Shown: positions 1 to 7,478, counted from the stretch's first letter. The stretch: 11,078 nucleotides of DNA from Patescibacteria group bacterium (GCA_022710505.1 JAKLGS010000019.1:1-11078); one strand, 5' to 3'. Notes: a model not told the origin generated them from the sequence alone. Program-made: numbers and translations.

Positions 1-1
1 G

Positions 2-640
2 TTAGCTAATCCTTTAAATGAAGATATGACTCACTTAAGAACTTCTTTGCTTCCTCAATTGGAAAGTGTTTTAGATAAAAATCAGAGTTATTCTGAAAAG
101 ATAAAATTATTTGAGCTAGCAAATGTTTATCTTAAAGACGGTCTTAACACTGGAGAATCACTACCCTATCAACCTTTAAGACTTGCGTTGGTGGCTAAAG
201 GTGTCGATTACAATGAGTTTAAAGGTTACATAACTTCTTTATTTGAGATCATGGGTTTAGATCGTGATAAATACCTTGGTAATTATTCTATCGTTGATTT
301 TGGCGGTCAAAAGCTCGGGGTTGAGTTAGAATTTTCTGAATTGGTTAAAAAAGCTACTAAAGATAAATCTTATACCCCACTAACGTCTTTTAATTCAATA
401 AAAGAAGATTTGACATTTGAAGTGCCGGAAAAAGTTTTATATCCTCAAGTAGAAAAGGTAATTTTGGAAACAGACGTAAGAATATTTAAATTAGAATTTA
501 AGGATATTTATAAAAATTACCTCACCTTCTCTATTGAATACTTGGATAATAAAAAACAAATTTCTTCAGAAGATACTCAGGATATAAGAAAAAAGATTTT
601 TAAGAATCTTGAAAAAATTGGCGTCAAACTGAAAATCTGA
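2..640 (+). CDS. pheT: Phenylalanyl-tRNA synthetase beta subunit, C-terminal part (5' end outside window)
   Basis: PheT, with PheS, charges tRNA-Phe in the cytosol as an (alpha-beta)2 enzyme. The reading frame is open from base 2, so the gene enters from the left. The visible 212 residues begin LANPLNEDMTHLRTSLLP, the conserved NPL..D...RTSLLP segment of the PheT catalytic-like core. A core-typical stretch follows, with ELANVYLKDG and later FKGYITSLFEIMGL, which resembles the 'dlKG.ve.ll..lgi' part of the family. The last ~88 residues fit the ferredoxin-fold anticodon-binding (FDX-ACB) domain: SFNSIKEDLTFEV, then a helix/strand region ending in LEKIGVKLKI. The ATG at 26 is internal, not the start, because the conserved motif lies upstream of it. 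The gene ends in TGA, showing that TGA is a stop here. The next gene on the same strand starts 40 nt later, and no clear terminator separates them. Confidence 0.93.
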   Translation, partial: LANPLNEDMTHLRTSLLPQLESVLDKNQSYSEKIKLFELANVYLKDGLNTGESLPYQPLRLALVAKGVDYNEFKGYITSLFEIMGLDRDKYLGNYSIVDFGGQKLGVELEFSELVKKATKDKSYTPLTSFNSIKEDLTFEVPEKVLYPQVEKVILETDVRIFKLEFKDIYKNYLTFSIEYLDNKKQISSEDTQDIRKKIFKNLEKIGVKLKI

Positions 641-680
641 TTCTTCGTTTTTATTCTTTTTAATTTACTTTTAATTTTGT

Positions 681-1988
681 ATGGGTAAAATAGCTTCTAT
701 GTTTAATCTAAAAGACTTCGGAGTAACCAAAAATATTGCAGTCTTAAAAAATGGTTCAAAACTTTACCATTTTTATAAAAAGAATATGCCGATTTCTACT
801 GCAGTTCTGTTTGACGCAGGTTCTTGTAATGATCCGCTAGGAAAAGAAGGACTTGCTCATTTTTGTGAACATATTCTGTTTAAAAGTACTAAAAAATTTA
901 AGGATGAGACTGAAGTTGGGCTATTTATTGAAAGCATTGGTGGTCAGATGAACGCATTTACGGGCGTAGATATTTTAGGAGTTACTGCGGAAGTTGGTTT
1001 TACAGAAGATTATCCGAAAGTAGTAGATTTTTTGCATGAACTTACAAGGAATTCATTATTTGACCAAACAAAAATTAATATTGAGCGGGGTACAATATTA
1101 GGTGAGATCGCTGATTATGAATCAAACCCAGCCTTTTATATACACGACTTAACTCAACAAGTTTTATTTACAGGTTCATATGCAGAAAGGTCTATTGCCG
1201 GCAGTAGTGAAACTGTAACCGGTATTTCCAGAGAAGATTTATATCAATTTTACGTTAATAGGATTGTTAAAAGTAAAATGTATATCCTTGTCGCTGGGGA
1301 TATTGAGTTTTATAAATTAGTAGGTCTCTTTAATGATGGTTTTCAGGAAAATAACACATCCCCGATTTTAGAAGAAAAATCAGAGTTAGTTCTGCCAAGA
1401 AGTGTTGATACAAAAATAAAAGAATACAAGGACACCGACCAGATTTATATGAGTTTTTCTTTTAGAACGTGTCCCGCACATAATAATGATTCCTCGGTTT
1501 TGGAAGTTATACGAACAATCATTGGAGATGGTTTTTCATCCTCTTTGTTTAGAAAATTGAGAACTGAAAACGGTCTTGTTTACATGATTAATGTCTCTTC
1601 CGAGAACCTTTTTGATAGAGGTTACTTTTCAGTTGTAACGTCGACGTCAAAAGATAGAGTTCAGAAGGTTCTGAACGTTTTAACTGAAGAATTTAGAAGA
1701 CTTGAATCTGGTGAAATTACGCAAGAAGAATTGGATTTAGCAAAAAATAAAATAATCAAGTCAAAAGTTCGGGAGATGCAAAACTCCTCCTCGTGGGTTG
1801 AAGCTCATATTTCTGAAATATATTTTAATCCTAAGAATCCCAAAGATTTAGCCGAGATTCTTAATGAGGTAGAAAAAGTCAGCTTAGATGATGTAAAAAA
1901 TGTTACTAAGAAGTATTTTTCTAATAACAAGTGGTATTTAGCTATGTGCGGGGATATTAGTGAAAAAGACTTCGAAGTAAAATATTAG
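681..1988 (+). CDS. M16 family zinc metallopeptidase (processing-peptidase-like)
   Basis: This 435-residue protein is an M16 (pitrilysin/mitochondrial processing peptidase type) peptidase of about half-clamshell size, as in the M16B proteins that act as dimers. The inverted zinc motif HxxEH is intact: H60-F-C-E63-H64, with E63 the catalytic base. The third zinc ligand is probably E142 in ERGTILGEI. The C-terminal half keeps the family R...Y pair, R294 and Y301 in LRTENGLVY, which normally contacts substrate. I see no signal peptide or membrane segment, so it is predicted cytosolic; the substrate is unknown. ATG 681 was chosen as the first start. A second in-frame ATG at 699 is possible, and neither has a Shine-Dalgarno. 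It may be co-transcribed with pheT. The stop TAG lies 2 nt from the stop of the convergent ABC exporter gene. Confidence 0.92.
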   Translation: MGKIASMFNLKDFGVTKNIAVLKNGSKLYHFYKKNMPISTAVLFDAGSCNDPLGKEGLAHFCEHILFKSTKKFKDETEVGLFIESIGGQMNAFTGVDILGVTAEVGFTEDYPKVVDFLHELTRNSLFDQTKINIERGTILGEIADYESNPAFYIHDLTQQVLFTGSYAERSIAGSSETVTGISREDLYQFYVNRIVKSKMYILVAGDIEFYKLVGLFNDGFQENNTSPILEEKSELVLPRSVDTKIKEYKDTDQIYMSFSFRTCPAHNNDSSVLEVIRTIIGDGFSSSLFRKLRTENGLVYMINVSSENLFDRGYFSVVTSTSKDRVQKVLNVLTEEFRRLESGEITQEELDLAKNKIIKSKVREMQNSSSWVEAHISEIYFNPKNPKDLAEILNEVEKVSLDDVKNVTKKYFSNNKWYLAMCGDISEKDFEVKY

Positions 1989-1990
1989 AT

Positions 1991-3838
1991 TTACTCTTTA
2001 TAGCCTTCTGCTTGAAGTTTAAAGCTATTTGCATACTTTCCACCGAGTTTTATTAACTCTTCGTGTGTACCCTGCTCTGCAATTTCTCCGTTGTCTAAAA
2101 CAATAATTCTATCCGCATTTCTTACTGTAGAGAATCTATGAGAGATAATTATTACAGTTTTGTCCTCAAAAAAATCATAAATTTTGGAAAATATATTATA
2201 TTCTGAATCTGGATCTATCGATGCTGTAGGTTCATCAAATATAACTAAAGGAGAGTTTCTATAAAAGAATCTCGCTAAAGCAATTTTTTGCCATTGTCCA
2301 GTACTTGGTCTGATACCCCCCTTATATCTTTCGCTCATTATTGTGTCGAATTTATTTGGGTACTCTTCAATGAAATTCAGGGCATCAGCAGTTTGGGCGG
2401 CTACTCTCATTCTTGTTTCGTCTATGTTGTCAATGTTACCAATTGTTATGTTTTCCTTAACCGTTAAACTGGAGTACTGGTTAAAATCTTGAAACAGAGT
2501 TCCTACATTTTTGTAAAGTGATTCAGACTTAATTTCTGATAAATCTTCACCATTAATAGTTATTTTTCCTTCTAATGGTTTGTAGAACTTGCAAATAAGT
2601 TTAACGAGTGTAGTTTTACCAGCACCATTTTGTCCTACTATAGCAACTTTTTCTCCAGATTTTATTTCAAGATTTAGATTCTTAATAACTTTTTTGTCGT
2701 TTCTAGGGTAGGAAAAAGTTACATTTTCGAATTTTATGATAGGGCCTTTTTCCATACTTGGTAGTACTTTATACCCATCATTCATCACAGGCTCGGTATT
2801 AAAAAGTTTATAAACGTCTTTAACCTGTATTGCTGACTCGGACACATCGTTAAAGTTCTGTACTAATCTCGTGACCGATCCTTCTAATATATTAAGCGAC
2901 CTCATCCAAAAAGCCACATTTCCAATACTCAGTGATCCATTTAAAAATCTTTTAAAAATTTCAAGATATCCGTAAAATGTTAATAAGTCTCGAAAAAATG
3001 CAACGATGTGACTCCAAAGTCTCGATTTTTGTGAGAATCTTAGGTGTTGCTTAATTATCCAATTGCTAAAATCTGTATATATCTTATCTATGAATCCAAA
3101 GGATTTTGTAATTGTAATTTCTTGAAGAGACGCGGGGCTTTGTAACGTATAGGCGGCTTCATTTACCCTTCTATTTTTTTCTGTGTTTTCAAATCTGAGT
3201 TTATATATTTTTCCTCTCATAACCCTGTCAATTAATAGATACGGGATAGATATCAATAGTGTGAGAATTACGAATTGAGGCATGAATCTTAAGACTAGTA
3301 CAAACGCAACTACTACTTTGACAAAATTAGCAACAAAATCTATGCTGCTATCTACGTATCTAAAAATATTCCAAAGATATCCGTTTGCTCTGTGTACTCT
3401 ATCACTAACATCTGGTTGCTCTAAGGTTTGTATGCCTAATTTATTTAGTTTGTAGTAAAACTCTCTCCTCAAGAATAAATCACTGTTCAACCTAAGTATA
3501 GATTCAGCATGCCATATAAAGTAAGAAAGGATAGTTTCAACAACGCTATATCCAAGGAGTATTGCGAGATATGGATACATGCCTTCAATAATCGCATTTG
3601 GTTGTTGAATTACCTTCATTAACTCATCAAGTGCCTTGGCAAATATTAATGTATAGATTATATCCTCCACCTTAAATATTGTTTGACCCACGATGTAGGC
3701 AGTTGTCGCATACGGATGATTTTTAAAAAATAATGATAAGCCCCATTTGGATATTCTAAATGCTTCGGTAAAACTTACTTTTTTATAATCTTCGTTTTCA
3801 GAAGGAGCATTTTTTTGTATAGGAGTATCTTCTGCCAT
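1991..3838 (-). CDS. ABC exporter half-transporter (fused membrane and ATPase domains)
   Basis: This 615-residue protein has the layout of a type IV (B-family) ABC exporter half-molecule that would work as a dimer in the cytoplasmic membrane. Residues ~40-320 hold about six hydrophobic segments (near 43-62, 88-110, 163-184, 186-206, 275-295 and 300-320). Residues ~367-610 are the ATPase: Walker A GQNGAGKTT (402-410), Q-loop Q450, Walker B LVIFDE with catalytic E536, and H-loop H567. The signature loop is odd: instead of LSGGQ it reads PSTGQ (511-515), followed by the usual WQKIALAR. Substrate is not predictable; such proteins move lipids, peptides or drugs. The start ATG at 3838 has no Shine-Dalgarno, but a TATAAT ends 8 nt upstream, so the mRNA may be leaderless. 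It follows rplT by 32 nt on the same strand, and I see no terminator between them, so read-through from the ribosomal operon is possible. Confidence 0.93.
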   Translation of the reverse strand: MAEDTPIQKNAPSENEDYKKVSFTEAFRISKWGLSLFFKNHPYATTAYIVGQTIFKVEDIIYTLIFAKALDELMKVIQQPNAIIEGMYPYLAILLGYSVVETILSYFIWHAESILRLNSDLFLRREFYYKLNKLGIQTLEQPDVSDRVHRANGYLWNIFRYVDSSIDFVANFVKVVVAFVLVLRFMPQFVILTLLISIPYLLIDRVMRGKIYKLRFENTEKNRRVNEAAYTLQSPASLQEITITKSFGFIDKIYTDFSNWIIKQHLRFSQKSRLWSHIVAFFRDLLTFYGYLEIFKRFLNGSLSIGNVAFWMRSLNILEGSVTRLVQNFNDVSESAIQVKDVYKLFNTEPVMNDGYKVLPSMEKGPIIKFENVTFSYPRNDKKVIKNLNLEIKSGEKVAIVGQNGAGKTTLVKLICKFYKPLEGKITINGEDLSEIKSESLYKNVGTLFQDFNQYSSLTVKENITIGNIDNIDETRMRVAAQTADALNFIEEYPNKFDTIMSERYKGGIRPSTGQWQKIALARFFYRNSPLVIFDEPTASIDPDSEYNIFSKIYDFFEDKTVIIISHRFSTVRNADRIIVLDNGEIAEQGTHEELIKLGGKYANSFKLQAEGYKE

Positions 3839-3846
3839 AAAAGATA

Positions 3847-3875
3847 ATTATAGTTTGAAAAATTTCCGAATTAAA
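3847..3875 (-). promoter_or_regulatory. Predicted promoter of the ABC exporter gene, near-leaderless
   Basis: Read on the minus strand: TTTAAT (3875-3870, a weak -35), a 17-nt spacer, then a perfect TATAAT -10 (3852-3847). The -10 ends 8 nt before the ATG. Since sigma70-type promoters usually start about 6-8 nt after the -10, transcription should begin at or within 1-2 nt of the start codon. The -35 overlaps the rplT stop codon. Confidence 0.6.
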
Positions 3876-4224
3876 GGCTTTTCTTTACTTTTTCGACTAT
3901 CTCGTTGAAAGATTTGGGATCGTTAATCGCAATTTCTGATAACATTTTTCTGTTTAGCTCAATTTTTGATTTTTTTAACCCAGCGATGAATCTGCTGTAC
4001 ATAATACCGTGATTACTCAAGGCTGAATTAATTCTGGAAATCCAGAGTTGTCTCATATCTCCGGGTCTTTTTCTTCTTCCTTCAAAGGAGTGCTCCCCGG
4101 CTCTAAGTACGGCTTCGTGAGCTCTTTTTAAGAGTTTGCTTCTTGTTCCTCTATATCCTTTTGCAAGTTTTAATATTTTTTTATGTTTTCTATTGGTCCT
4201 AAAACCACCTTTTACTCTTGGCAT
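3871..4224 (-). CDS. rplT: 50S ribosomal protein L20
   Basis: L20 is an early-assembly 23S rRNA-binding protein of the large subunit. The 117 residues match the family's usual length of about 118 and contain its hallmarks: the MPRVKGG start, the basic helix region FRTNRKHKKILKLAKGYRGTRSK, and RQLWISRINSA followed by NGIMYSRFI-like sequence (here HGIMYSRFI). The ATG overlaps the TAA stop of rpmI in the sequence TAATG, so translation of the two genes is likely coupled. A Shine-Dalgarno-like GGAAAGGG also lies within the end of rpmI, about 7 nt upstream. It is the last gene of the thrS-infC-rpmI-rplT cluster. In E. coli and Bacillus, L20 represses this operon by binding its mRNA; I did not identify such an operator here. 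Confidence 0.97.
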   Translation of the reverse strand: MPRVKGGFRTNRKHKKILKLAKGYRGTRSKLLKRAHEAVLRAGEHSFEGRRKRPGDMRQLWISRINSALSNHGIMYSRFIAGLKKSKIELNRKMLSEIAINDPKSFNEIVEKVKKSL

Positions 4225-4442
4225 TATTTACCCTTTCCGTGCTTATTCAGCATCTTTTTAAACATTTTTTTATGACCTTTATTTTCTTGAGCCACCATAC
4301 TTGAATTTCTTGTTTTGTTGGGACCACTCTTTTTCTCCTTTAAGTGTCCCATACCGATACTTCCTTTCATTATTTTACCGGTTTTTGTTATTTTTACTCT
4401 TCTAAGTAGAGTTTTTTTTGTTTTGATCTTTTGTTTTGCCAT
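4224..4442 (-). CDS. rpmI: 50S ribosomal protein L35
   Basis: L35 is a small basic protein of the large ribosomal subunit. The 72 residues are slightly longer than the usual ~65 and show the family pattern: K-rich N-terminus MAKQKIKTKK, then RRVKITKTGKI and an internal HLKEKKS, with a lysine-rich tail ending GKGK. The start is well supported by an AAGGA Shine-Dalgarno about 6 nt upstream of the ATG. It lies 35 nt after infC and overlaps rplT by one base in TAATG. The gene order infC-rpmI-rplT is one of the most conserved in bacteria and confirms the call. The normally variable C-terminus explains the extra length. Confidence 0.95.
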   Translation of the reverse strand: MAKQKIKTKKTLLRRVKITKTGKIMKGSIGMGHLKEKKSGPNKTRNSSMVAQENKGHKKMFKKMLNKHGKGK

Positions 4443-4477
4443 TTTTTTCCTTTTTACCTTTTGTTAACTTTATTAAA

Positions 4478-4984
4478 TTACTTACCAACAAATATTGCCG
4501 AAATAATATTGCCCATTCTTTTTGGGTCACTTTCAAGTTTTGCTATTTCGGTCAATTCTTTTTCTATCTTTTTAACTTGATCAAAGGCGACTTCAGGGAA
4601 CATTACTTCCCTCCCCTTCATTTTCACGGTAATTTTTACTTTGTCACCGTCCTCTATAAATCCTTTTGCTCTTTTTACAAATCTTTGTATGTCACCTTCT
4701 CCGGTAGTTGGACCGAGTCTAAATTCCTTGACGTCTGTTTTCTTGCTTTTAGCCTTTGCACTACTTGCCTTTTTTCTTTCTTCGTACAAAAATTTAGAGA
4801 ACTCCACAATTTTTGCAACAGGCGGGTTTGCGTTAGGCACTACCAAAACCAAATCCATTTCCTCGTACCTAGCTTTTTGAATAGCTTCCCCGGTCTTCAT
4901 CACTCCAAGATTTTCACCTTTGGATGATATCACCCTTACTTCGTTTGCTTTTATCTGTTCGTTTTTTGTGTACCAGTTTGGTAT
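4478..4984 (-). CDS. infC: Translation initiation factor IF-3, apparent ATA start codon
   Basis: IF-3 binds the 30S subunit, keeps it apart from 50S and rejects incorrect start codons and initiator tRNAs. I start the gene at ATA 4984, giving 168 residues. Residues 8-29 (NEQIKANEVRVISSKGENLG plus VM) are the conserved IF-3 N-terminal strand; the N-domain continues through DLVLVVPNANPPVAKI, then a lysine-rich linker (~70-83), then the C-domain with KEFRLGPTTGEGD and KGFIEDGDKVKITVKMKGRE. Between the upstream in-frame stop (4999-4997) and the GTG at 4933 there is no ATG, GTG or TTG. The GTG would cut off the conserved NEQI...EVR region. A perfect AAGGAG sits 8 nt before the ATA. E. coli infC starts with AUU, and IF-3 discriminates against such codons, so autoregulation is a reasonable inference. 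The gene lies 28 nt after thrS. Confidence 0.9.
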   Translation of the reverse strand: MPNWYTKNEQIKANEVRVISSKGENLGVMKTGEAIQKARYEEMDLVLVVPNANPPVAKIVEFSKFLYEERKKASSAKAKSKKTDVKEFRLGPTTGEGDIQRFVKRAKGFIEDGDKVKITVKMKGREVMFPEVAFDQVKKIEKELTEIAKLESDPKRMGNIISAIFVGK

Positions 4985-4992
4985 ATGCTTTT

Positions 4993-4998
4993 CTCCTT
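4993..4998 (-). promoter_or_regulatory. Shine-Dalgarno AAGGAG that decides the infC start
   Basis: The minus strand reads AAGGAG here, a full match to the anti-Shine-Dalgarno of 16S rRNA, 8 nt before the in-frame ATA at 4984-4982 and overlapping the in-frame TAA at 4999-4997. No other canonical start codon lies in the infC frame at a usable distance, so this site supports initiation at ATA. Confidence 0.8.
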
Positions 4999-5012
4999 AA
5001 AACTTATGTAAA

Positions 5013-6812
5013 TTACCACAAATTAAGAGATTTGGTCAAATACATATTTTCAATCTTCTCAATTACTTCATTTAGAGGTTTAGCTCCTAAATTTTCTTCA
5101 GTGCGAAGTCTAACACTTACAGTATTATTTTCAACCTCTTTTTCCCCGACTATCAACATATAAGGAATTTTTTTAACTTGCGCATCTCTAATTTTTGATT
5201 GCATTGTTTCGGATCTATCATCTATTTCAACTCTGATATGCCTTTCTTTTAGCTGGGATGACAATTTATTAGCGTATTCAAGGTGCTTATCTCCAATTGG
5301 AATTATTTGTGCTTGGATTGGTGAAAGCCATACCGGGAGAGCTCCGGCGAAATGCTCCATTAAAAATCCTACAAATCTTTCACTTGATCCAAGGGGCGCT
5401 CTGTGTTGAACGATTACCGGTTTTTCTTTACCATCTTTGTCGACGTACTTTAATCCAAATCTTTCAGGCATATAAAGGTCAATTTGATTGGTGGAAATTC
5501 CGTACTCGGTTCCAATAGCAGATTTTATCTTGAAATCCATTTTAGGTCCATAATGAGCCGCTCCCTCGTTAACTACAGTGTATTTTAAACCAGATTTATC
5601 AAGAGCTTCTCTGGTTATTTTTTCAGCTTTTTGCCACATCTTTTCTTCTCCGTGGTATTTATCCATTTTTGAAGGATCTCTCAAGTTTAGCTCTACGTGG
5701 TAATTAGTTAGTCCTAAAGTATCGTAATAATATTTATGAAGATTTACTATTTCTAAAAATACATCTACTGCTTGTTCTTCGGAGCAGTAAACATGCGCAT
5801 CATTTTGGCAAAAAACTCTCGGTCTTAAGATTCCGTTTATAGAACCTCTGTTTTCATATCTAGCTACAGTCCCGTATTCAGCCAATCTCAACGGTAGTTC
5901 TTTGTATGTTCTTGTTTTTGATCTAAATACCAAATGGTGAAAAGGACAGTTCATAGGTTTTATGTAATATTCGTCCTCCTCTTCTCCAGGTACATCAACT
6001 TTGAACATTTCATCTCCAAAATATGACATGTGGCCGGATATTTCAAAAAGTTTTCTTTTAGTCATAAATGGTGTAGCTACTCTTTGATAACCCCATTTTT
6101 CTTCGGTTTCTTTCCCCCATTTTTCTAGTTCTTCTCGGACTATCATTCCGTTAGGGAGCCACACCGGAAGCCCGGGTCCGATTTCTTCAAATAAAGCAAA
6201 TATTTCTAAGTTTTTGTTTAAATTTCTGTGATCTCTTTTTTTGGTTTCTTCTAGTTTTTCAAGATATTCGTTGAGTTCTTCTTGAGTTTCAAAGTTGGTG
6301 GCATAAATTCTGGTCAGCATTTTGTTTTTTTCATCACCGCGCCAATAAGCTCCGGCAACGCTTAAAAGTTTAAAAGCACCGATGTTGCTGGTTCTTCCAG
6401 TATGATTTCCTGCACAAAGATCTATATCATAAAATTTCCCGTCTTTTTGACCTATTTCACATGCTGTAACACTACCACCCTCTTTTTCAATGTCCTCTAT
6501 CATTTCAAGCTTAAATGGGTTGTCTTTGAAAACTTCTTTTAATTCATTAAAACTTACATCTCTCATTACAATTGGTAGATTTGCCTCAACAATATCTCTC
6601 ATTCTCTCTTCAATTTTTGGAAAGTTCTCTTCGGTTATTTTTCCGTCATAATCAAAGTCACCATAAAAACCATCCTCGATTGGAGGGCCCATTACCTTCT
6701 TAGCACCTGGAAAAAGGCTTTCTACCGCCATATGCATAACGTGTTCGGCACTGTGCCTTAACGGATATATTGGTTGTTCTTTTAATTTATCTATTACTTT
6801 TTGTTTTTTCAT
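5013..6812 (-). CDS. thrS: Threonyl-tRNA synthetase lacking the TGS domain
   Basis: ThrRS activates threonine, loads tRNA-Thr and clears mischarged serine. The 599 residues begin directly in the editing (N2) domain, whose metal-type ligands are present: H20 and H24 in HSAEH, and C133 and H137 in CAGNH. The class II catalytic core carries the zinc ligands C289 (MNCPFH), H340 (NDAHVYC) and H470 (VQHRAPLG), and a motif 2 arginine near R318. The C-terminal ~100 residues form the anticodon-binding domain (SPIQAQIIPIGD onward). The N-terminal TGS domain of about 60 residues found in E. coli ThrRS (642 residues) is absent. An upstream start cannot restore it, since only 117 nt separate the ATG from the previous terminator. 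No Shine-Dalgarno is seen. It heads the thrS-infC-rpmI-rplT cluster. Confidence 0.97.
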   Translation of the reverse strand: MKKQKVIDKLKEQPIYPLRHSAEHVMHMAVESLFPGAKKVMGPPIEDGFYGDFDYDGKITEENFPKIEERMRDIVEANLPIVMRDVSFNELKEVFKDNPFKLEMIEDIEKEGGSVTACEIGQKDGKFYDIDLCAGNHTGRTSNIGAFKLLSVAGAYWRGDEKNKMLTRIYATNFETQEELNEYLEKLEETKKRDHRNLNKNLEIFALFEEIGPGLPVWLPNGMIVREELEKWGKETEEKWGYQRVATPFMTKRKLFEISGHMSYFGDEMFKVDVPGEEEDEYYIKPMNCPFHHLVFRSKTRTYKELPLRLAEYGTVARYENRGSINGILRPRVFCQNDAHVYCSEEQAVDVFLEIVNLHKYYYDTLGLTNYHVELNLRDPSKMDKYHGEEKMWQKAEKITREALDKSGLKYTVVNEGAAHYGPKMDFKIKSAIGTEYGISTNQIDLYMPERFGLKYVDKDGKEKPVIVQHRAPLGSSERFVGFLMEHFAGALPVWLSPIQAQIIPIGDKHLEYANKLSSQLKERHIRVEIDDRSETMQSKIRDAQVKKIPYMLIVGEKEVENNTVSVRLRTEENLGAKPLNEVIEKIENMYLTKSLNLW

Positions 6813-6828
6813 TTTTATGTTAAATCTT

Positions 6829-6852
6829 GAGCTTAAAACGTTTAAAGAGCTC
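6829..6852 (-). other. Possible small hairpin in the thrS leader
   Basis: The 24-nt segment has outer arms GAGC/GCTC and inner arms TTAAA/TTTAA with a 3-nt bulge and 3-nt loop. It would lie in the ~50-nt leader between the predicted thrS promoter and its ATG. It is short and A+T-rich, so a chance structure is quite possible. I found no T-box features. Confidence 0.25.
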
Positions 6853-6864
6853 TTGATGTTATTT

Positions 6865-6870
6865 ATTATA
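6865..6870 (-). promoter_or_regulatory. Predicted -10 box of the thrS operon
   Basis: A perfect TATAAT on the minus strand lies 52 nt upstream of the thrS ATG and downstream of the terminator at 6930-6962. The -35 region is poor, with no good TTGACA match at 16-18 nt spacing. In such A+T-rich DNA a lone TATAAT is only moderate evidence, but an operon promoter is expected in this gap. It would give a leader of about 45 nt without a Shine-Dalgarno. Confidence 0.45.
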
Positions 6871-6929
6871 TATTAAATTTTGTTTAAATGAATATGAATT
6901 TTTGAGTTTTGAAATGTTTGGAAAAAAAT

Positions 6930-6962
6930 AAACCTCGGAATTTTTGTGTTTTCCCGAGGTTT
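6930..6962 (-). terminator. Intrinsic terminator after the 157-residue gene
   Basis: A 9-bp perfect stem, AAACCTCGG (6930-6938) with CCGAGGTTT (6954-6962), closes a 15-nt loop. On the minus strand it is followed by TATTTTTTTCC. It starts 8 nt after the stop of the 157-residue gene and separates it from the thrS operon. The T run on the plus side (TTTTTATT) means it could also work in the other direction, though no plus-strand gene lies nearby. Confidence 0.85.
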
Positions 6963-6969
6963 TTATTAT

Positions 6970-7443
6970 CTATTCAGAGTCAAGCCACCTGCTTTCCATA
7001 ATCGCCATACGTGCTTTTAAAGAAAGATTTTCCCAGTCCTTTATATCTGGAAATCCTCCTATTATAGCTAATGGTTTTAACCATTCCCCCATTCCAAGAT
7101 CTGATTTTACCAACTTCAAGAATAACTCTTCGTCTCCTCCTTGTTCACAAAATAGTTGATAGTTAGCATAGTGGACGTCATTTCCTGGACACATGTATCT
7201 TAAAAATTTATATCCACATGCAAATAAATCCTCCCATTCCTCCCCCGCAGGACCGATCCATTTGGATGCTCCCACATGGTAAAGAGCCAGAGAATGAAGA
7301 AACCACGCTAGGGAAATAATAAGAATTCCCCATAGCAACACAACGGATAGTTTCCATTTTAGAATCAAATCTAAAATAATTAAAAAAACTGAACCCGTTA
7401 ATACCATTAGTGGTATACCTTGAAACTTCTTGTATTTTTCCAT
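6970..7443 (-). CDS. Small membrane protein of unknown function, two N-terminal helices
   Basis: I do not recognise this 157-residue protein. Two hydrophobic segments, about residues 11-29 and 32-54, form an N-terminal hairpin with a very short turn (LKWK). The remaining ~100 residues are soluble and mixed in charge, with three cysteines (C76, C85, C99) and many aromatic residues (for example EEWEDLFACGYKFLRYMC). The topology is most simply read as a membrane anchor with the soluble domain on one side; which side is unclear. The start is well supported: AAAGGAG ends about 4 nt before the ATG at 7443. It appears to be a single unit, with its own promoter just upstream and an intrinsic terminator just after its TAG stop, between the 111-residue gene and thrS. 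It is probably real, judging by start site, length and flanking signals. Confidence 0.8.
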   Translation of the reverse strand: MEKYKKFQGIPLMVLTGSVFLIILDLILKWKLSVVLLWGILIISLAWFLHSLALYHVGASKWIGPAGEEWEDLFACGYKFLRYMCPGNDVHYANYQLFCEQGGDEELFLKLVKSDLGMGEWLKPLAIIGGFPDIKDWENLSLKARMAIMESRWLDSE

Positions 7444-7478
7444 TCTTCTCCTTTGTTTTTATTTTTGGAATTACCCGG

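Noticed and set aside
4436..4927. Long open frame on the plus strand opposite infC (and smaller ones at 4641-4880 and 4924-5163)
   Set aside because: They lie antisense to the clearly conserved infC and the end of thrS, and the translations are low-complexity F/L/S-rich sequence typical of the reverse complement of lysine-rich genes.
4478..4933. infC starting at GTG 4933 (151 residues)
   Set aside because: It would remove the conserved NEQIKANEVR strand of IF-3 and has no Shine-Dalgarno; the ATA start with AAGGAG fits better. A secondary short form is not excluded.
6813..6929. T-box or other riboswitch upstream of thrS
   Set aside because: The gap is only 117 nt, with no T-box conserved sequence or antiterminator/terminator pair that I could find; only a weak hairpin is visible.
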